Shown here piece by piece: positions 1 to 8,514 of a stretch of 64,000 bases of DNA; position 1 is the stretch's first letter, and every line of letters starts with the position of its first letter. The position numbers were made by a program, and so were the translations under genes. Source of the stretch: Wolbachia endosymbiont of Encarsia formosa (GTDB lineage: Bacteria > Pseudomonadota > Alphaproteobacteria > Rickettsiales > Anaplasmataceae); NCBI RefSeq assembly GCF_039540065.1, contig NZ_CP154278.1, positions 868,001 through 932,000 on the forward strand, written 5' to 3'. Below the pieces are notes generated by a model. The model was given only the letters and a program-made list of their open reading frames with translations. It had not been told where the DNA came from and made no database searches.

Positions 1-59
1 CATTATGTAATTTTTGATGCTAATAAAAATATCTGCCAATCTTTTAAACACAACCTATC

Positions 60-425
60 GAATCTCCGGATTAGTACTTAAAAGGAACTATTAAAGTACC
101 TCTTTAAGTATTAAGAAGCACTTAAAATTTCAACTACGACCCTCTATTTGTCTTTTCTTAAAAAGCGTTAAGATATTTATCAATTGAGTAAGTTTTTCTG
201 TAAATATTTCAATCTAATCATACTCTTTTTGATGTCTTTTTTGATCTTTTTCAGAGTTATCCACAGTTTTTTTATTCTCAATTATATATATATTAGTATT
301 TGGAGATCATATTTATTATAGATCTCCAAAGTACTCAGAAATGTAAAATTATATACTCTACTAGGTTATCAACTTAGTTATTAACAATTCTGTGAATAAC
401 TACAACACTTAAACAAGAGAAAGGT
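60..425. other. Gene-free region with DnaA-box and CtrA-site motifs (origin-like)
   Basis: No convincing ORF lies in bases 1-550. The stretch holds a consensus DnaA box TTATCCACA at 257-265, a second one on the minus strand (TGTGAATAA, 391-399), and near matches TTATCAACT (366-374) and TTATTAACA (378-386). A full CtrA half-site pair TTAA-N7-TTAA is at 111-125, next to further TTAA pairs with a spacing of nine. Published Wolbachia oriC models combine DnaA, CtrA and IHF sites. I saw no good IHF match, and the flanking gene is not the hemE known beside some Wolbachia origins. In very AT-rich DNA such motifs can arise by chance, so this is only a candidate. Confidence 0.35.
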
Positions 426-441
426 GCCTTTGCTCGAGCAT
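411..441 (-). repeat. Copy of the terminase 3' end
   Basis: About 30 bases here nearly match 1488-1519, which encode the last residues of the large terminase. Read on the minus strand they give ARAKAPFSCLS, against VQAKAPFSCLS at the terminase C-terminus. The two copies flank the ankyrin gene at 551-1399. Confidence 0.55.
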
Positions 442-512
442 GTTATGTATATCGTAAGACAAGGTATCTAAATACCCTTAACAAGATTTTAGATACCTCA
501 AAAAATTTGGAG

Positions 513-545
513 AAAAAAGGAAGAAGAAACTTCTTCCTTTTTTTA
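513..545 (-). terminator. Hairpin terminator after the ankyrin gene
   Basis: A GGAAGAAG/CTTCTTCC stem with a three-base loop is flanked by A and T runs on both sides, so it could stop transcription in either direction. It sits just past the stop codon of the minus-strand ankyrin gene. Confidence 0.7.
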
Positions 546-550
546 CTTAA

Positions 551-1399
551 CTACACTACCATACTTGCCGCTATATTAGCTTCTTGTTTTATAGTGTCAA
601 ACCCTTTACAAACGTAAACGGTATCTACACAACTCTTAGGCTTTAAAACATCATATGTAATAGAACAAATCGTAGCTCCAACTAATAATGCAGCGACTAA
701 AGCTATACCAATTATAGTCGGCAATACCGTTAATGCAGCGCTAGTACCAAAATACAATCCTAACCCAATTGCTAATCCAGCTATAACACCACCATTAGCT
801 TCTTGTTGTGCAATATCGTTTGTAGTTTTGCCATTCTTATCTCCTAATGTAGGATCAGCACCTGCTTCTAATAGAACTTGTGCCGCTTTTTTGTTGAAAA
901 GCTTATCTTTATATAAAGGGGTCCTTCCATGGATATCTTGACTATTAACATCAGCACCTGCTTTTAATAGAGCTTTTACTACCTCTAAAGAGCCGTGTAC
1001 AGCACGATGTAAAGGAATTTCTCCACATCTATTTTGCTTATTAACATCAGCACCTGCTTTTAATAAAGCTTTTACTACCTCTAAAGAGCTGCGTACAGAA
1101 CGATGTAAAGGAGTGTTTCCATATCTATCTTGATTATTAACATCAGCACCTGCTTCTAATAGAGCTTCTACTACCTTTTCGTTACTATATTCAGCTGCTA
1201 TCTGCAATAATGTTAATTCATTAATATTATATTGATCTAACTGGTAGAAGATAAATCGGTGATTTATGTCAAATCCTTCCTCTTTCCACTTTTGATATGC
1301 GCCACAATCTTCTGTGTGTAACCACTTTTTCAGTTGTTCAAGTAAATCACTTCCATCTGAGTGATTTAACACACGTTTAAAATCTTTAAGCTCCAGCAT
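551..1399 (-). CDS. Ankyrin repeat protein with C-terminal membrane segments
   Basis: A 282-residue protein. Residues about 60-195 hold four ankyrin repeats with the usual TPLHxAVxxSLEVVKALLKAGADVN pattern; the second and third are almost identical, which suggests recent internal duplication. Residues about 202-245 form a long glycine- and alanine-rich hydrophobic stretch, probably two membrane helices. Ankyrin repeats bind other proteins, and Wolbachia ankyrin proteins are widely proposed to act on host targets; the target here is unknown. GGAGAG lies before the ATG as a ribosome binding site, and a strong hairpin terminator follows the stop. The gene lies beyond the terminase end of the virion block, between two copies of the terminase 3' end, so it may have entered as phage cargo. 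Confidence 0.85.
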   Translation of the reverse strand: MLELKDFKRVLNHSDGSDLLEQLKKWLHTEDCGAYQKWKEEGFDINHRFIFYQLDQYNINELTLLQIAAEYSNEKVVEALLEAGADVNNQDRYGNTPLHRSVRSSLEVVKALLKAGADVNKQNRCGEIPLHRAVHGSLEVVKALLKAGADVNSQDIHGRTPLYKDKLFNKKAAQVLLEAGADPTLGDKNGKTTNDIAQQEANGGVIAGLAIGLGLYFGTSAALTVLPTIIGIALVAALLVGATICSITYDVLKPKSCVDTVYVCKGFDTIKQEANIAASMVV

Positions 1400-1471
1400 A
1401 TCAACTCTCCTACTAAAAATAATAATATACTTTAATTATTATATATTTAAATAATAAAGTCAACAATTTAA

Positions 1472-3004
1472 CTAAGTATCACAAATACTCAAGCAAGAAA
1501 AAGGTGCCTTTGCTTGAACAGACATGCTGTTATTCTTTAAAACTGCATAATTATACATATTATCAGGAAAAGGTATTCCCAGGCGATTTCTCTCAGGAAA
1601 CCACATGATAAACTCACTGAGGACATCAGCGATATCATCGGTAAATTCAGTTTCAGTATGAATCTTTTCAAACTCATCAAATATCAAATAATGAAAATCT
1701 CTTTCCGCTTTCTCAAGAAAGATATGACCTTGCTCAACAAACTGACTGCAAGACTGAAACACTTCCATCTTTGACCTCGTTCTTCTTGAGCCTAAAATAA
1801 GTGTGTTTGGCAGTAGTGCTCGGAGATCTGCAATAACCTTAAATCCGATCCCATGTTCTTCCACAACTACTCCATGCAGTCTATTTTCATATTTACTGAG
1901 AAACTCATGAATATCGTGTTCAACTGTGCTTGGATCAAGTTTTTTTGCCAACAAGTCTACCCACACTCCACATCTTTTTGGCTGAAACTCACTTTTCGTA
2001 AAGAACGGCTGAAACACTCCCACTGCTGTTCTATCAAGTGTTTTCAGCGAACCACTATTTAGGTCAATAAATGCTACCAGATCTTTTTCACCAATCTTTT
2101 CATAAGCAAAATCAATTTTCTTAAAATATTTTTCATTAAATATTTGCCATTTTGGTTCTGGAGGATCTTGCATGTATTGCGACTGATAGACATAAGGCTC
2201 TGCTTTTTCCTTAATTCTTAGCTCCTGCATCGGTAGTCTGTTTTCATCAATGCTGGTGCCATCTTCTAGCACTGCTGGAATGATGATCTTTTCAAAGTAT
2301 CGTTCTGACTTCTTATCCAAATAACCAAAGATGTCGTAAACACTGATTCTCTGCCCAATCACCAAAAATGGTGTGTCAGCAGTGTTACGCCTTGAAGTAA
2401 TACATTGCTCAAACTTCTGACAAGCACTGATCAGTGACACTCGACTATAAGCGCAGCTTGCATCGTGTAGATCATCAAGAATAATGCAGCCACCATATCT
2501 GCGACCTTCATCAAAATCAAGTGAGCTGTACCCTGCTCCAGTACCGGTAACGTAACCTGAGATTGAAAAGCCATTAACAAAACCTCCTTCCTTAGTTCTG
2601 ATCACTCTTGTGCTTCTGCGCCCAATTATTTTCACGTTGGGAAAGACTTGTCGATAAAATGAAGATTCAAGAACAATGTGCAGTTCGTTCATCTTCTCAC
2701 GCATTAAATCCAGTTGATGAGTGATGTACATAAATTTTGCCCTAGGATTATTGCCAAGGGCAAAAGCTACATGAAAGATAAAACCGAGCGTCGTCTTAGC
2801 GCAACGTGGCGGTATGTTCCACCACTGGCTATGTGCATTTTCAAACACCAAGCGATTAATGCTGCTAAACAGCAACCACAGATAGTTTTTGCTACCATTC
2901 TCCCTCTTTAAATTAAGCCGAATATTAAATACTAGTAGCATGCCTTGAAACGCAAAGAAACCAAAGTCTTTGCGGCATAAAATAGTATCTTCTTGATTTA
3001 ACAT
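1472..3004 (-). CDS. Phage terminase large subunit
   Basis: A 510-residue DNA-packaging motor protein. The ATPase half has a Walker A-like loop PPRCAKTT at residues 65-72, where alanine replaces the usual glycine before lysine, and a Walker B strand CIILDDLHD around 173-181. The nuclease half shows an RNase H-fold pattern: Asp in AFIDLNSGS (about residue 314), acidic residues in VVVEEHG, and the closing DDIADVL. Terminases of this kind cut concatemeric DNA and pump it through the portal. It is the last gene of the minus-strand block, whereas terminase usually comes first in phage operons. The reading frame is intact, so function is possible, though the altered Walker A is a reason for doubt. 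Confidence 0.85.
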   Translation of the reverse strand: MLNQEDTILCRKDFGFFAFQGMLLVFNIRLNLKRENGSKNYLWLLFSSINRLVFENAHSQWWNIPPRCAKTTLGFIFHVAFALGNNPRAKFMYITHQLDLMREKMNELHIVLESSFYRQVFPNVKIIGRRSTRVIRTKEGGFVNGFSISGYVTGTGAGYSSLDFDEGRRYGGCIILDDLHDASCAYSRVSLISACQKFEQCITSRRNTADTPFLVIGQRISVYDIFGYLDKKSERYFEKIIIPAVLEDGTSIDENRLPMQELRIKEKAEPYVYQSQYMQDPPEPKWQIFNEKYFKKIDFAYEKIGEKDLVAFIDLNSGSLKTLDRTAVGVFQPFFTKSEFQPKRCGVWVDLLAKKLDPSTVEHDIHEFLSKYENRLHGVVVEEHGIGFKVIADLRALLPNTLILGSRRTRSKMEVFQSCSQFVEQGHIFLEKAERDFHYLIFDEFEKIHTETEFTDDIADVLSEFIMWFPERNRLGIPFPDNMYNYAVLKNNSMSVQAKAPFSCLSICDT

Positions 3005-3012
3005 CTTTGCCT

Positions 3013-3564
3013 TTACTTTTCAAAGTAAATAAACCACCTATAATGAAAGCTGCCATAATAACTAGGTAAATACATTTTGACGGCGTTATCTAAATTTGGG
3101 CTATCTTGTACTTCATCCATTTTAGAATCAGGTTGTACATTGACATCCTTTTTTTGTATTTTCTCAACTATAACATTTGTAAATTTATTCATTAAACCAA
3201 ATTCAAATGCAGCTGTTATTAAGGATGAACCAATTGTAACAGCACCTGTAGCTAATAAAAGCGGTATAGAAAAGCAAGTAATACATCCTACAGCAAGACC
3301 AACTGATATTGAAGAGAAAAAAACAGCAAGTACGGGAATAATTTTATCATTTCTCTTATTCGCTGATAATTCTGATATAAAATAATAAGAGAAAACAAAT
3401 CCTAAAGCTATTGCGAGATGTACAACATTAACTGACGGCCCTACCAATCCATAAAAAAGGCCAACTTTATAACCTTCGATTCCAGAGAGGACACAGAAAG
3501 AAATATTAATTGCTATATAAGATACAACTTTTTTATAGGATCTATTTTCTTGTGAAGATAACAT
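3013..3564 (-). CDS. Four-helix membrane protein, unknown function
   Basis: A 183-residue protein with about four hydrophobic segments between residues 13 and 125 and a polar tail. I do not recognise a family. It sits eight bases upstream of the terminase gene and downstream of the Gly-rich virion gene, on the same strand, so it appears to be part of the same transcript. It might be cargo carried by the phage block, or a holin-like or superinfection-related membrane protein, but nothing in the sequence decides this. Composition and length are similar to the small membrane proteins scattered through Wolbachia accessory DNA. Confidence 0.6.
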   Translation of the reverse strand: MLSSQENRSYKKVVSYIAINISFCVLSGIEGYKVGLFYGLVGPSVNVVHLAIALGFVFSYYFISELSANKRNDKIIPVLAVFFSSISVGLAVGCITCFSIPLLLATGAVTIGSSLITAAFEFGLMNKFTNVIVEKIQKKDVNVQPDSKMDEVQDSPNLDNAVKMYLPSYYGSFHYRWFIYFEK

Positions 3565-3613
3565 AGTTCAACTCGATAAATAATAATAACATATTAATAC
3601 AAATAGAAAAAAA

Positions 3614-4114
3614 TCAAACCAAATTCCTACCAATACCCTGACCAAGTCCACCGAGCATCTGATTCATAGCTAGCCAGCGATCATTTATAGATTTTCCATA
3701 GGAAGTGGAACTGCCGCCTAAGTTCTGACCAATCTGTGCACCAAGACCATGCGCGCCAATCAGGCTCTGCATTCCCCCTAAAGATGAACTGATAAAATCA
3801 TTTAACCCTTTAGAAGCAAGATCAGAGTTTAAACTTGCAACTTTCGATAAACCATAGCTTGAGCGATCAAGTCCACTGGCACGTAAGTTGTTACCAAGCG
3901 CAGTGTTCATTTGATTGCTGACGAAACGGTGATAAGGACTTTCTTTATACTGCGAAGCTATTTGGTTAATAAATCCTCCAGGTCCACCTTTCCCAAGGCC
4001 CCCAATGAATTCATTGTATCTGCCATACAAATCCTTTTGCATCGCAATGTTATTTTCAAACTGGCGATTAGCTTTAGAGCTACCAAAAAGCAAGTCAAAC
4101 AAATCTCCAAACAT
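3614..4114 (-). CDS. Gly/Ser-rich phage structural protein
   Basis: A 166-residue protein starting at ATG 4114. This start is chosen because a strong AAGGAGG site precedes it and it forms a TAATG overlap with the upstream nuclease gene; an ORF extending to 4156 exists but has no such support. The N-terminus (MFGDLFDLLFGSSKANRQF) and the glycine-rich body with short helices (GGLGKGGPGG, SSSLGGMQSLIGAHGLG) look like the small internal virion or DNA-transfer proteins of podoviruses, although I cannot assign a family. Its place between the nuclease and terminase genes supports a virion role. Confidence 0.6.
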   Translation of the reverse strand: MFGDLFDLLFGSSKANRQFENNIAMQKDLYGRYNEFIGGLGKGGPGGFINQIASQYKESPYHRFVSNQMNTALGNNLRASGLDRSSYGLSKVASLNSDLASKGLNDFISSSLGGMQSLIGAHGLGAQIGQNLGGSSTSYGKSINDRWLAMNQMLGGLGQGIGRNLV

Positions 4115-4674
4115 TATTCCTCCTTTTCTGCCGCCACGTTTGTTGGCATTATACACGGCGGTTCCGCAGCAAAGAGTCCCGCAACGCTATCTGCTGTATG
4201 ATCACATAGCCGCGAAACATTAAGCATTTTTTTAATACGTTCTTTTACAATCTCCTTACGCGCTGAACCAAAACATCTCACTTTAAGTGAGCCACCAAGA
4301 TAACGTTTAACTTTGCCCGGCCAATGCATACAAAACAGTCCTTCTGCTATTATTTGCAGCTTTTTGTAATACGACATATGGCTACCTTTGATGTATTTCT
4401 GCTGAAAAAAATACTGATTGTCCTCAAGTAGTACTAAATCGAGCTCTGGACTCTCGTGAAGTAAAAGCGCAATCACTCCTTGATACTCATAACTAATTTG
4501 GCGCAATGTCTCTCCATTCAGTTTCCATTTTTCCACGCCTAAAACATAGCTGCCACAATGAAGTATACTATCTTTGATATAAGCAAAACCATTACTCTTA
4601 CCAAGATCAATGCTCAAAACATTTTCAGGCAGTTTTTTTGCAAGCGAAAATTTTTTAACCTTAAGCTCCGGCAC
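4114..4674 (-). CDS. RuvC-like resolvase/nuclease of the phage block
   Basis: A 186-residue protein with the RNase H-fold pattern of phage and bacterial RuvC nucleases. Asp23 is in LSIDLGKSNG, Glu84 in LVLLEDNQ, and Asp158 and Asp162 in DHTADSVAGLF, matching the closing H/D-x3-D helix of RuvC. Such enzymes cut branched DNA; in phages they trim junctions before packaging. The start is GTG at 4674, preceded by GAGGGAG inside the end of the portal gene, and the stop overlaps the next ATG, so translation looks coupled on both sides. Placement between the portal and terminase genes fits a packaging role. It is not the chromosomal ruvC, which normally sits with ruvA and ruvB. Confidence 0.7.
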   Translation of the reverse strand: MPELKVKKFSLAKKLPENVLSIDLGKSNGFAYIKDSILHCGSYVLGVEKWKLNGETLRQISYEYQGVIALLLHESPELDLVLLEDNQYFFQQKYIKGSHMSYYKKLQIIAEGLFCMHWPGKVKRYLGGSLKVRCFGSARKEIVKERIKKMLNVSRLCDHTADSVAGLFAAEPPCIMPTNVAAEKEE

Positions 4675-6334
4675 TTTTCTCCCTCAGCATTTTTTCCTCA
4701 TGCGCATTGCGCATCTCTTCACGTATTACTGCGAGCTTCTCAGCGAGAAGATCAACCTCTGCTTTTAGCTCAGCAATTCTTTCTTTTGACTGTATTTCAA
4801 GTAGTTTAATCTCTTGCTCACTTGGCTGCTGTGCCTGTTGTTGCACCTGTTGTTGCGCCTCTTGCTGTTGCTGATTGCCAATGCTCAGCACTTTTTCCCG
4901 CAAAATCTTACTGCTCACCGTATCTTGATTGAGCAGCATCTCTCCTAAAAGCTCGACACTGATCTGCTGATTATTCGGACCAAGATACTGCATAACATGC
5001 AGCATCAGTTCATTATCCTTCTCACGTTGTTTTTCTAAAGATTCACTTATTTTAATTTTGACATTTGTAGCCCTGCTAAAATTAATTAAACTAGTTAAAG
5101 TCTCATCATCTTGTGCCAATTTGTAAGGTAGTAAGGAAAGCAGAACGTTTCCTACCTGATTGAGCGTAATTTGATGGGCGAAATAATAGGAAGTGACACT
5201 ACCTTCATTTTCCCTCAATTTGTCACGAAGTGCGGCAGCAGATGAATACTTGCTGTCTTTTACAATATTGGTAGTGTCACTCCAAATCTGTGAGAGCAAA
5301 CTAAGAGCCTGCTGCATTAATACCCCTAGGTTCGGATCATAACCAACAGGAGGTATCACTATAGGCTGTATACCATCTACCGTAACATACTCGAGTAACA
5401 TCTCACGAGGATCAGCAAAACGCGGAGCTTTGCTGATTGAAACACTTGCTTGCGGCATTAAAAAGCGATTTTGAAAATACTTAGCTCCATAGTTCATCAT
5501 CGCTATACAGTGGTTGTAGGTCTTCTGCGCATAATGGCACATCACTCCAAGCGGTCTTGTTACCTCACGATTCTCAATAAAGTGAGAGCAGCCACCATGA
5601 AATACCAGTGGCAGATGTCTATGGCCGTGCAGCTCTTTGCTTTCAAGAATTTCTTCATTCGTAAACCGATAGAAGGTTATGCCATCATTTTTTTTTAAAT
5701 AAAGATCGGTAACTTCAATGTAAGGAACAGTGTCTTTATCCTTAAATTCTAATCGGTCAATTTGCGTATAGCCCATCTTTTCTAAGCTGGTTTTGTATAA
5801 ACGATGAGTAATACCACAGTAACGACCATCGCCCTTGTGGGGCTCGTTACTGTGGGGATCAAAAAAGAAACTCTCTGTACCATTTATTGCCCTGATTTTA
5901 AATGTCAGTTCATCATCTTCAACATCAACATTGTTGTAACCAAAACCGATATAAAGCGCTGAATAGCCACCGATAATTGCTTCTTTGAGCGCTTTGCTAT
6001 ATTCCACATAGTGATCTTGACTAAAGATTAAATCAGTGATTGAGCTGTGCATAAACTGCATCACCTCAGGGTCTGGACTTTCACCATTTACCTTCAGCTC
6101 TAGGTCATATTTTTTGCCACGTACAGTGTTTAAAATCTTCTCAGCCATTGCAAATGTGAAGTTAAAGACTATTGGTTCTGCACCAACCATAAGCAGCTCT
6201 CGTTTTTCATTTTCAGTATATTGCTCTCCCATGACCACGAACTTATGCTGACGCCGCGCTTGCTCAATATTCTGGCTCCAATAATCAAACCAGCTATTTC
6301 GGAGCCTGGTTAAATACTCTAATCGATTAGCCAC
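4661..6334 (-). CDS. Phage portal protein, P22-like
   Basis: A 557-residue protein resembling the podovirus P22 portal: an N-terminal helical region with RRQHKFVVMGEQYTENE, a long middle alpha/beta body with EVTDLYLKK and a stem-like segment around residues 260-400 (YAQKTYNHCIAMMNYG, KYSSAAALRDKLRENEGS), then a Gln-rich coiled-coil tail (QQQQEAQQQVQQQAQQPSEQ followed by a charged helix), as in P22 where the C-terminus forms the barrel. It forms the ring through which DNA enters the capsid. It overlaps its neighbours by a few bases on both sides. The reading frame is intact. A head-tail connector of another podovirus family is the main alternative. Confidence 0.75.
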   Translation of the reverse strand: MANRLEYLTRLRNSWFDYWSQNIEQARRQHKFVVMGEQYTENEKRELLMVGAEPIVFNFTFAMAEKILNTVRGKKYDLELKVNGESPDPEVMQFMHSSITDLIFSQDHYVEYSKALKEAIIGGYSALYIGFGYNNVDVEDDELTFKIRAINGTESFFFDPHSNEPHKGDGRYCGITHRLYKTSLEKMGYTQIDRLEFKDKDTVPYIEVTDLYLKKNDGITFYRFTNEEILESKELHGHRHLPLVFHGGCSHFIENREVTRPLGVMCHYAQKTYNHCIAMMNYGAKYFQNRFLMPQASVSISKAPRFADPREMLLEYVTVDGIQPIVIPPVGYDPNLGVLMQQALSLLSQIWSDTTNIVKDSKYSSAAALRDKLRENEGSVTSYYFAHQITLNQVGNVLLSLLPYKLAQDDETLTSLINFSRATNVKIKISESLEKQREKDNELMLHVMQYLGPNNQQISVELLGEMLLNQDTVSSKILREKVLSIGNQQQQEAQQQVQQQAQQPSEQEIKLLEIQSKERIAELKAEVDLLAEKLAVIREEMRNAHEEKMLREKSAGA

Positions 6335-8130
6335 TTCATCGCTCCTGGTGTTAATGCTTTAGCACCCACTTGAGTACCACTCATTCCTGCTCTTTTGAGC
6401 ATCTCGGCAATAAAACCACTTTGCTCTTCGATGATTCTTCCTTGCAGAGCCGCCATTAATTCCAGTGTTACTGAGTCTTTAGCAGAGCCAAAAGAATACT
6501 TAGCAAACAGCTTGGCAATTTGCTTATCAGCAAAGCCATTTAGACCTATTTCTGCTAAAAGCAATCGCAGAGCTCCTGCAGACAAACTAGTCAATCCTCC
6601 TATTTTATTAACAAACTCCATTACTTTTTCCGAAGTAACAGGTTCTATATACCTGTTTCTAATCATATTTGAATTTTCCAGTAAAAAACCTCTAATCACT
6701 TGGTCTTTAGTGAACACTCCACTGTCAATCGCAATCTTTGCTGGCAATTCGCTAAATATCTCAGCTACTTTTCTCACGTTTCCTTTTTCAAGGGCACTGC
6801 TTGCCCAACTTAAGAGCCCCATCGTTTTGCTGACATTTGCCCGCAGCGGTAAAAAACGCTCTTCTAGCTTGCTGATAACCTCTTTAACCTGATTTTCTGG
6901 TATGCCATGTTTTTCCGCTAATTTATAAGAATTTTCTCTCAGTCCCGATAATATATCGGCAAACTCTTTAGCTTTGTAGCTTCCAGCTTCACCGTAAAAC
7001 TTGCTCTCTAAATCCTCGATAATCTTTCTTTGAAAAGGATTATTGTTCTCCTTAGCAGCACTTTTTAAATATTTGCCTACATCTTTCACTCCTATATTTT
7101 CTACATCTTTCACAGCGGTATCAAAACCACGACTAACTACCTCTCTTAGTGGCTCTCTCCCCGGTTTAAAACGACTGCTCACTCCTTTTAAAATCTTACC
7201 TAGCCCAGGAGCAACGGCGTGGCCTATATCAATTGCAGGTATATCCTCCACTGTATCAACAGCCGCATTTGAGTACCAATCTTTGTCTCCTGCTATTCCC
7301 CGCTCAGCAGAAGTGCCAGCATATGCTCCACCAATACCTCCTATAAGTCCGCCAAGAAATATTCCAACTGGTCCAAAAGATACTCCAGCTTCTGCTCCTA
7401 TCATTATCGCCGGAACACTTGCTATTATCTGCAATCCCATTTCTCGCAGAAAATTTTTTTTCACCTCTTTTGGTTCTTCATTTATCTCAGCATAACCTGA
7501 AAACTTAATCAAAGAACTCAGCTCATCATCACTTAAACCTTCAATTTGACTATCAAGTTTTCTTATTGACTCTTCCTTGATAGTTTTTTCTATTTGTGGA
7601 TCTTGCATCAGCTCATTTAGCTGAGTCTCATTTAATCCTCTAACTTTCTTTTGAATGTCCCCTGCTCTAGATGTAAGTTTTTCCTTTGTTTCACCAAAAA
7701 ACTTTCTCCAATCCTTAGCTTTTAGTTTGTTGATATCAAATTTTTCCTTGAAGGACTTCACCGAATATTCAGTCATCGGCAAACCCTCAATCTGCATGAT
7801 TGCCGGTAGAAGTTCACCTTCTAAATAGCGAGCAAATTCATTGCTAGCATTAAGTTTATCTTTACTTCTAAAAAGATCGGCAATTGAATTGCCACTAAGT
7901 AGTATAGAAAATCTAGAATCAGGTAGAGCATTTTCAGCAGCATTTAGTTTCTCATTCGCCAGTTCCAGTGCTCTTTGATACCTCGGCAGATTTGAGATAT
8001 AAGCTTTTTCCTCAGTTGACAGTTCCATCCGCTCTTTCTGCCATTCTTCAAAGAGTTTACGATGATGTAGCTTCTGTTCATATTTGCTATCAAGCGCGCC
8101 TCTGCCAAGACCACTTAAGAGCCCTAACAT
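6319..8130 (-). CDS. Large virion protein, candidate DNA-ejection protein
   Basis: A 603-residue protein with charged helical ends and a central glycine-zipper hydrophobic stretch (about residues 232-272: GAEAGVSFGPVGIFLGGLIG and onward) able to insert in a membrane. The N-terminus LGLLSGLGRGALDSKYEQ begins with a small glycine-rich segment. I do not recognise a family by sequence. In P22, a roughly 609-residue ejection protein (gp16) is encoded beyond the tail genes, and the size, membrane segment and position after the gp10-like gene make an ejection role plausible. This is inference from context, not homology. It overlaps the preceding small gene by seven bases and the portal gene by 16. 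Confidence 0.55.
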   Translation of the reverse strand: MLGLLSGLGRGALDSKYEQKLHHRKLFEEWQKERMELSTEEKAYISNLPRYQRALELANEKLNAAENALPDSRFSILLSGNSIADLFRSKDKLNASNEFARYLEGELLPAIMQIEGLPMTEYSVKSFKEKFDINKLKAKDWRKFFGETKEKLTSRAGDIQKKVRGLNETQLNELMQDPQIEKTIKEESIRKLDSQIEGLSDDELSSLIKFSGYAEINEEPKEVKKNFLREMGLQIIASVPAIMIGAEAGVSFGPVGIFLGGLIGGIGGAYAGTSAERGIAGDKDWYSNAAVDTVEDIPAIDIGHAVAPGLGKILKGVSSRFKPGREPLREVVSRGFDTAVKDVENIGVKDVGKYLKSAAKENNNPFQRKIIEDLESKFYGEAGSYKAKEFADILSGLRENSYKLAEKHGIPENQVKEVISKLEERFLPLRANVSKTMGLLSWASSALEKGNVRKVAEIFSELPAKIAIDSGVFTKDQVIRGFLLENSNMIRNRYIEPVTSEKVMEFVNKIGGLTSLSAGALRLLLAEIGLNGFADKQIAKLFAKYSFGSAKDSVTLELMAALQGRIIEEQSGFIAEMLKRAGMSGTQVGAKALTPGAMKWLID

Positions 8131-8396
8131 TTTTCAAAGTCTCCTCGATACTCACCAACAATGTCATCTATAACCTCTCCACTTCTTGAAAAGATACTTT
8201 CGCTTTTTAACTTATCATGCGCAAAAACCAGATTCTTTAGCTCACCACCATCAATCTCATCACAAACTCCAAGGCCATTTAGTATTAAAGCATGCTCTAA
8301 ATGCTTCATTTTCTGCTCTTTATCAAGAGAGTTAATGACATTTACTAGCTCCTTATTGATCGCTTCCCGAATTAGTCTTTTCGTCCCTTTTTCCAT
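8124..8396 (-). CDS. Small helical phage-block protein
   Basis: A 90-residue mostly helical, charged protein (MEKGTKRLIREAINKELVNV...). I recognise no family. It overlaps the 53-codon ORF upstream and the large virion gene downstream, which fits a translationally coupled phage operon. It lies where P22 has small tail and ejection genes. Confidence 0.5.
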   Translation of the reverse strand: MEKGTKRLIREAINKELVNVINSLDKEQKMKHLEHALILNGLGVCDEIDGGELKNLVFAHDKLKSESIFSRSGEVIDDIVGEYRGDFEKC

Positions 8397-8514
8397 TCTT
8401 CTCTTTCACCCTCTTTAAATGCTCTCTCCACATAATGTTCAAACGTTCAGTTAACACCTGAAAATACACACCTTTTGGCGCTATCAAATCGTGGTCAAAT
8501 TCGTTCTTTTCCAT
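8353..8514 (-). CDS. Very small phage-block ORF (53 codons)
   Basis: Reading from ATG 8514 gives a 53-residue, highly charged helical peptide beginning MEKNEFDHDLIAPKGVYF and ending SGSDQ. It overlaps the end of the gp10-like pseudogene and the start of the 90-residue gene, the same tight packing seen elsewhere in the block. No family is recognised. Support comes only from position and overlap. Confidence 0.4.
   Translation of the reverse strand: MEKNEFDHDLIAPKGVYFQVLTERLNIMWREHLKRVKEKNGKRDEKTNSGSDQ

Noticed and set aside
6395-7495. Two plus-strand ORFs of 165 and 150 residues in the large virion gene
   Set aside because: Serine- and leucine-rich antisense shadows.
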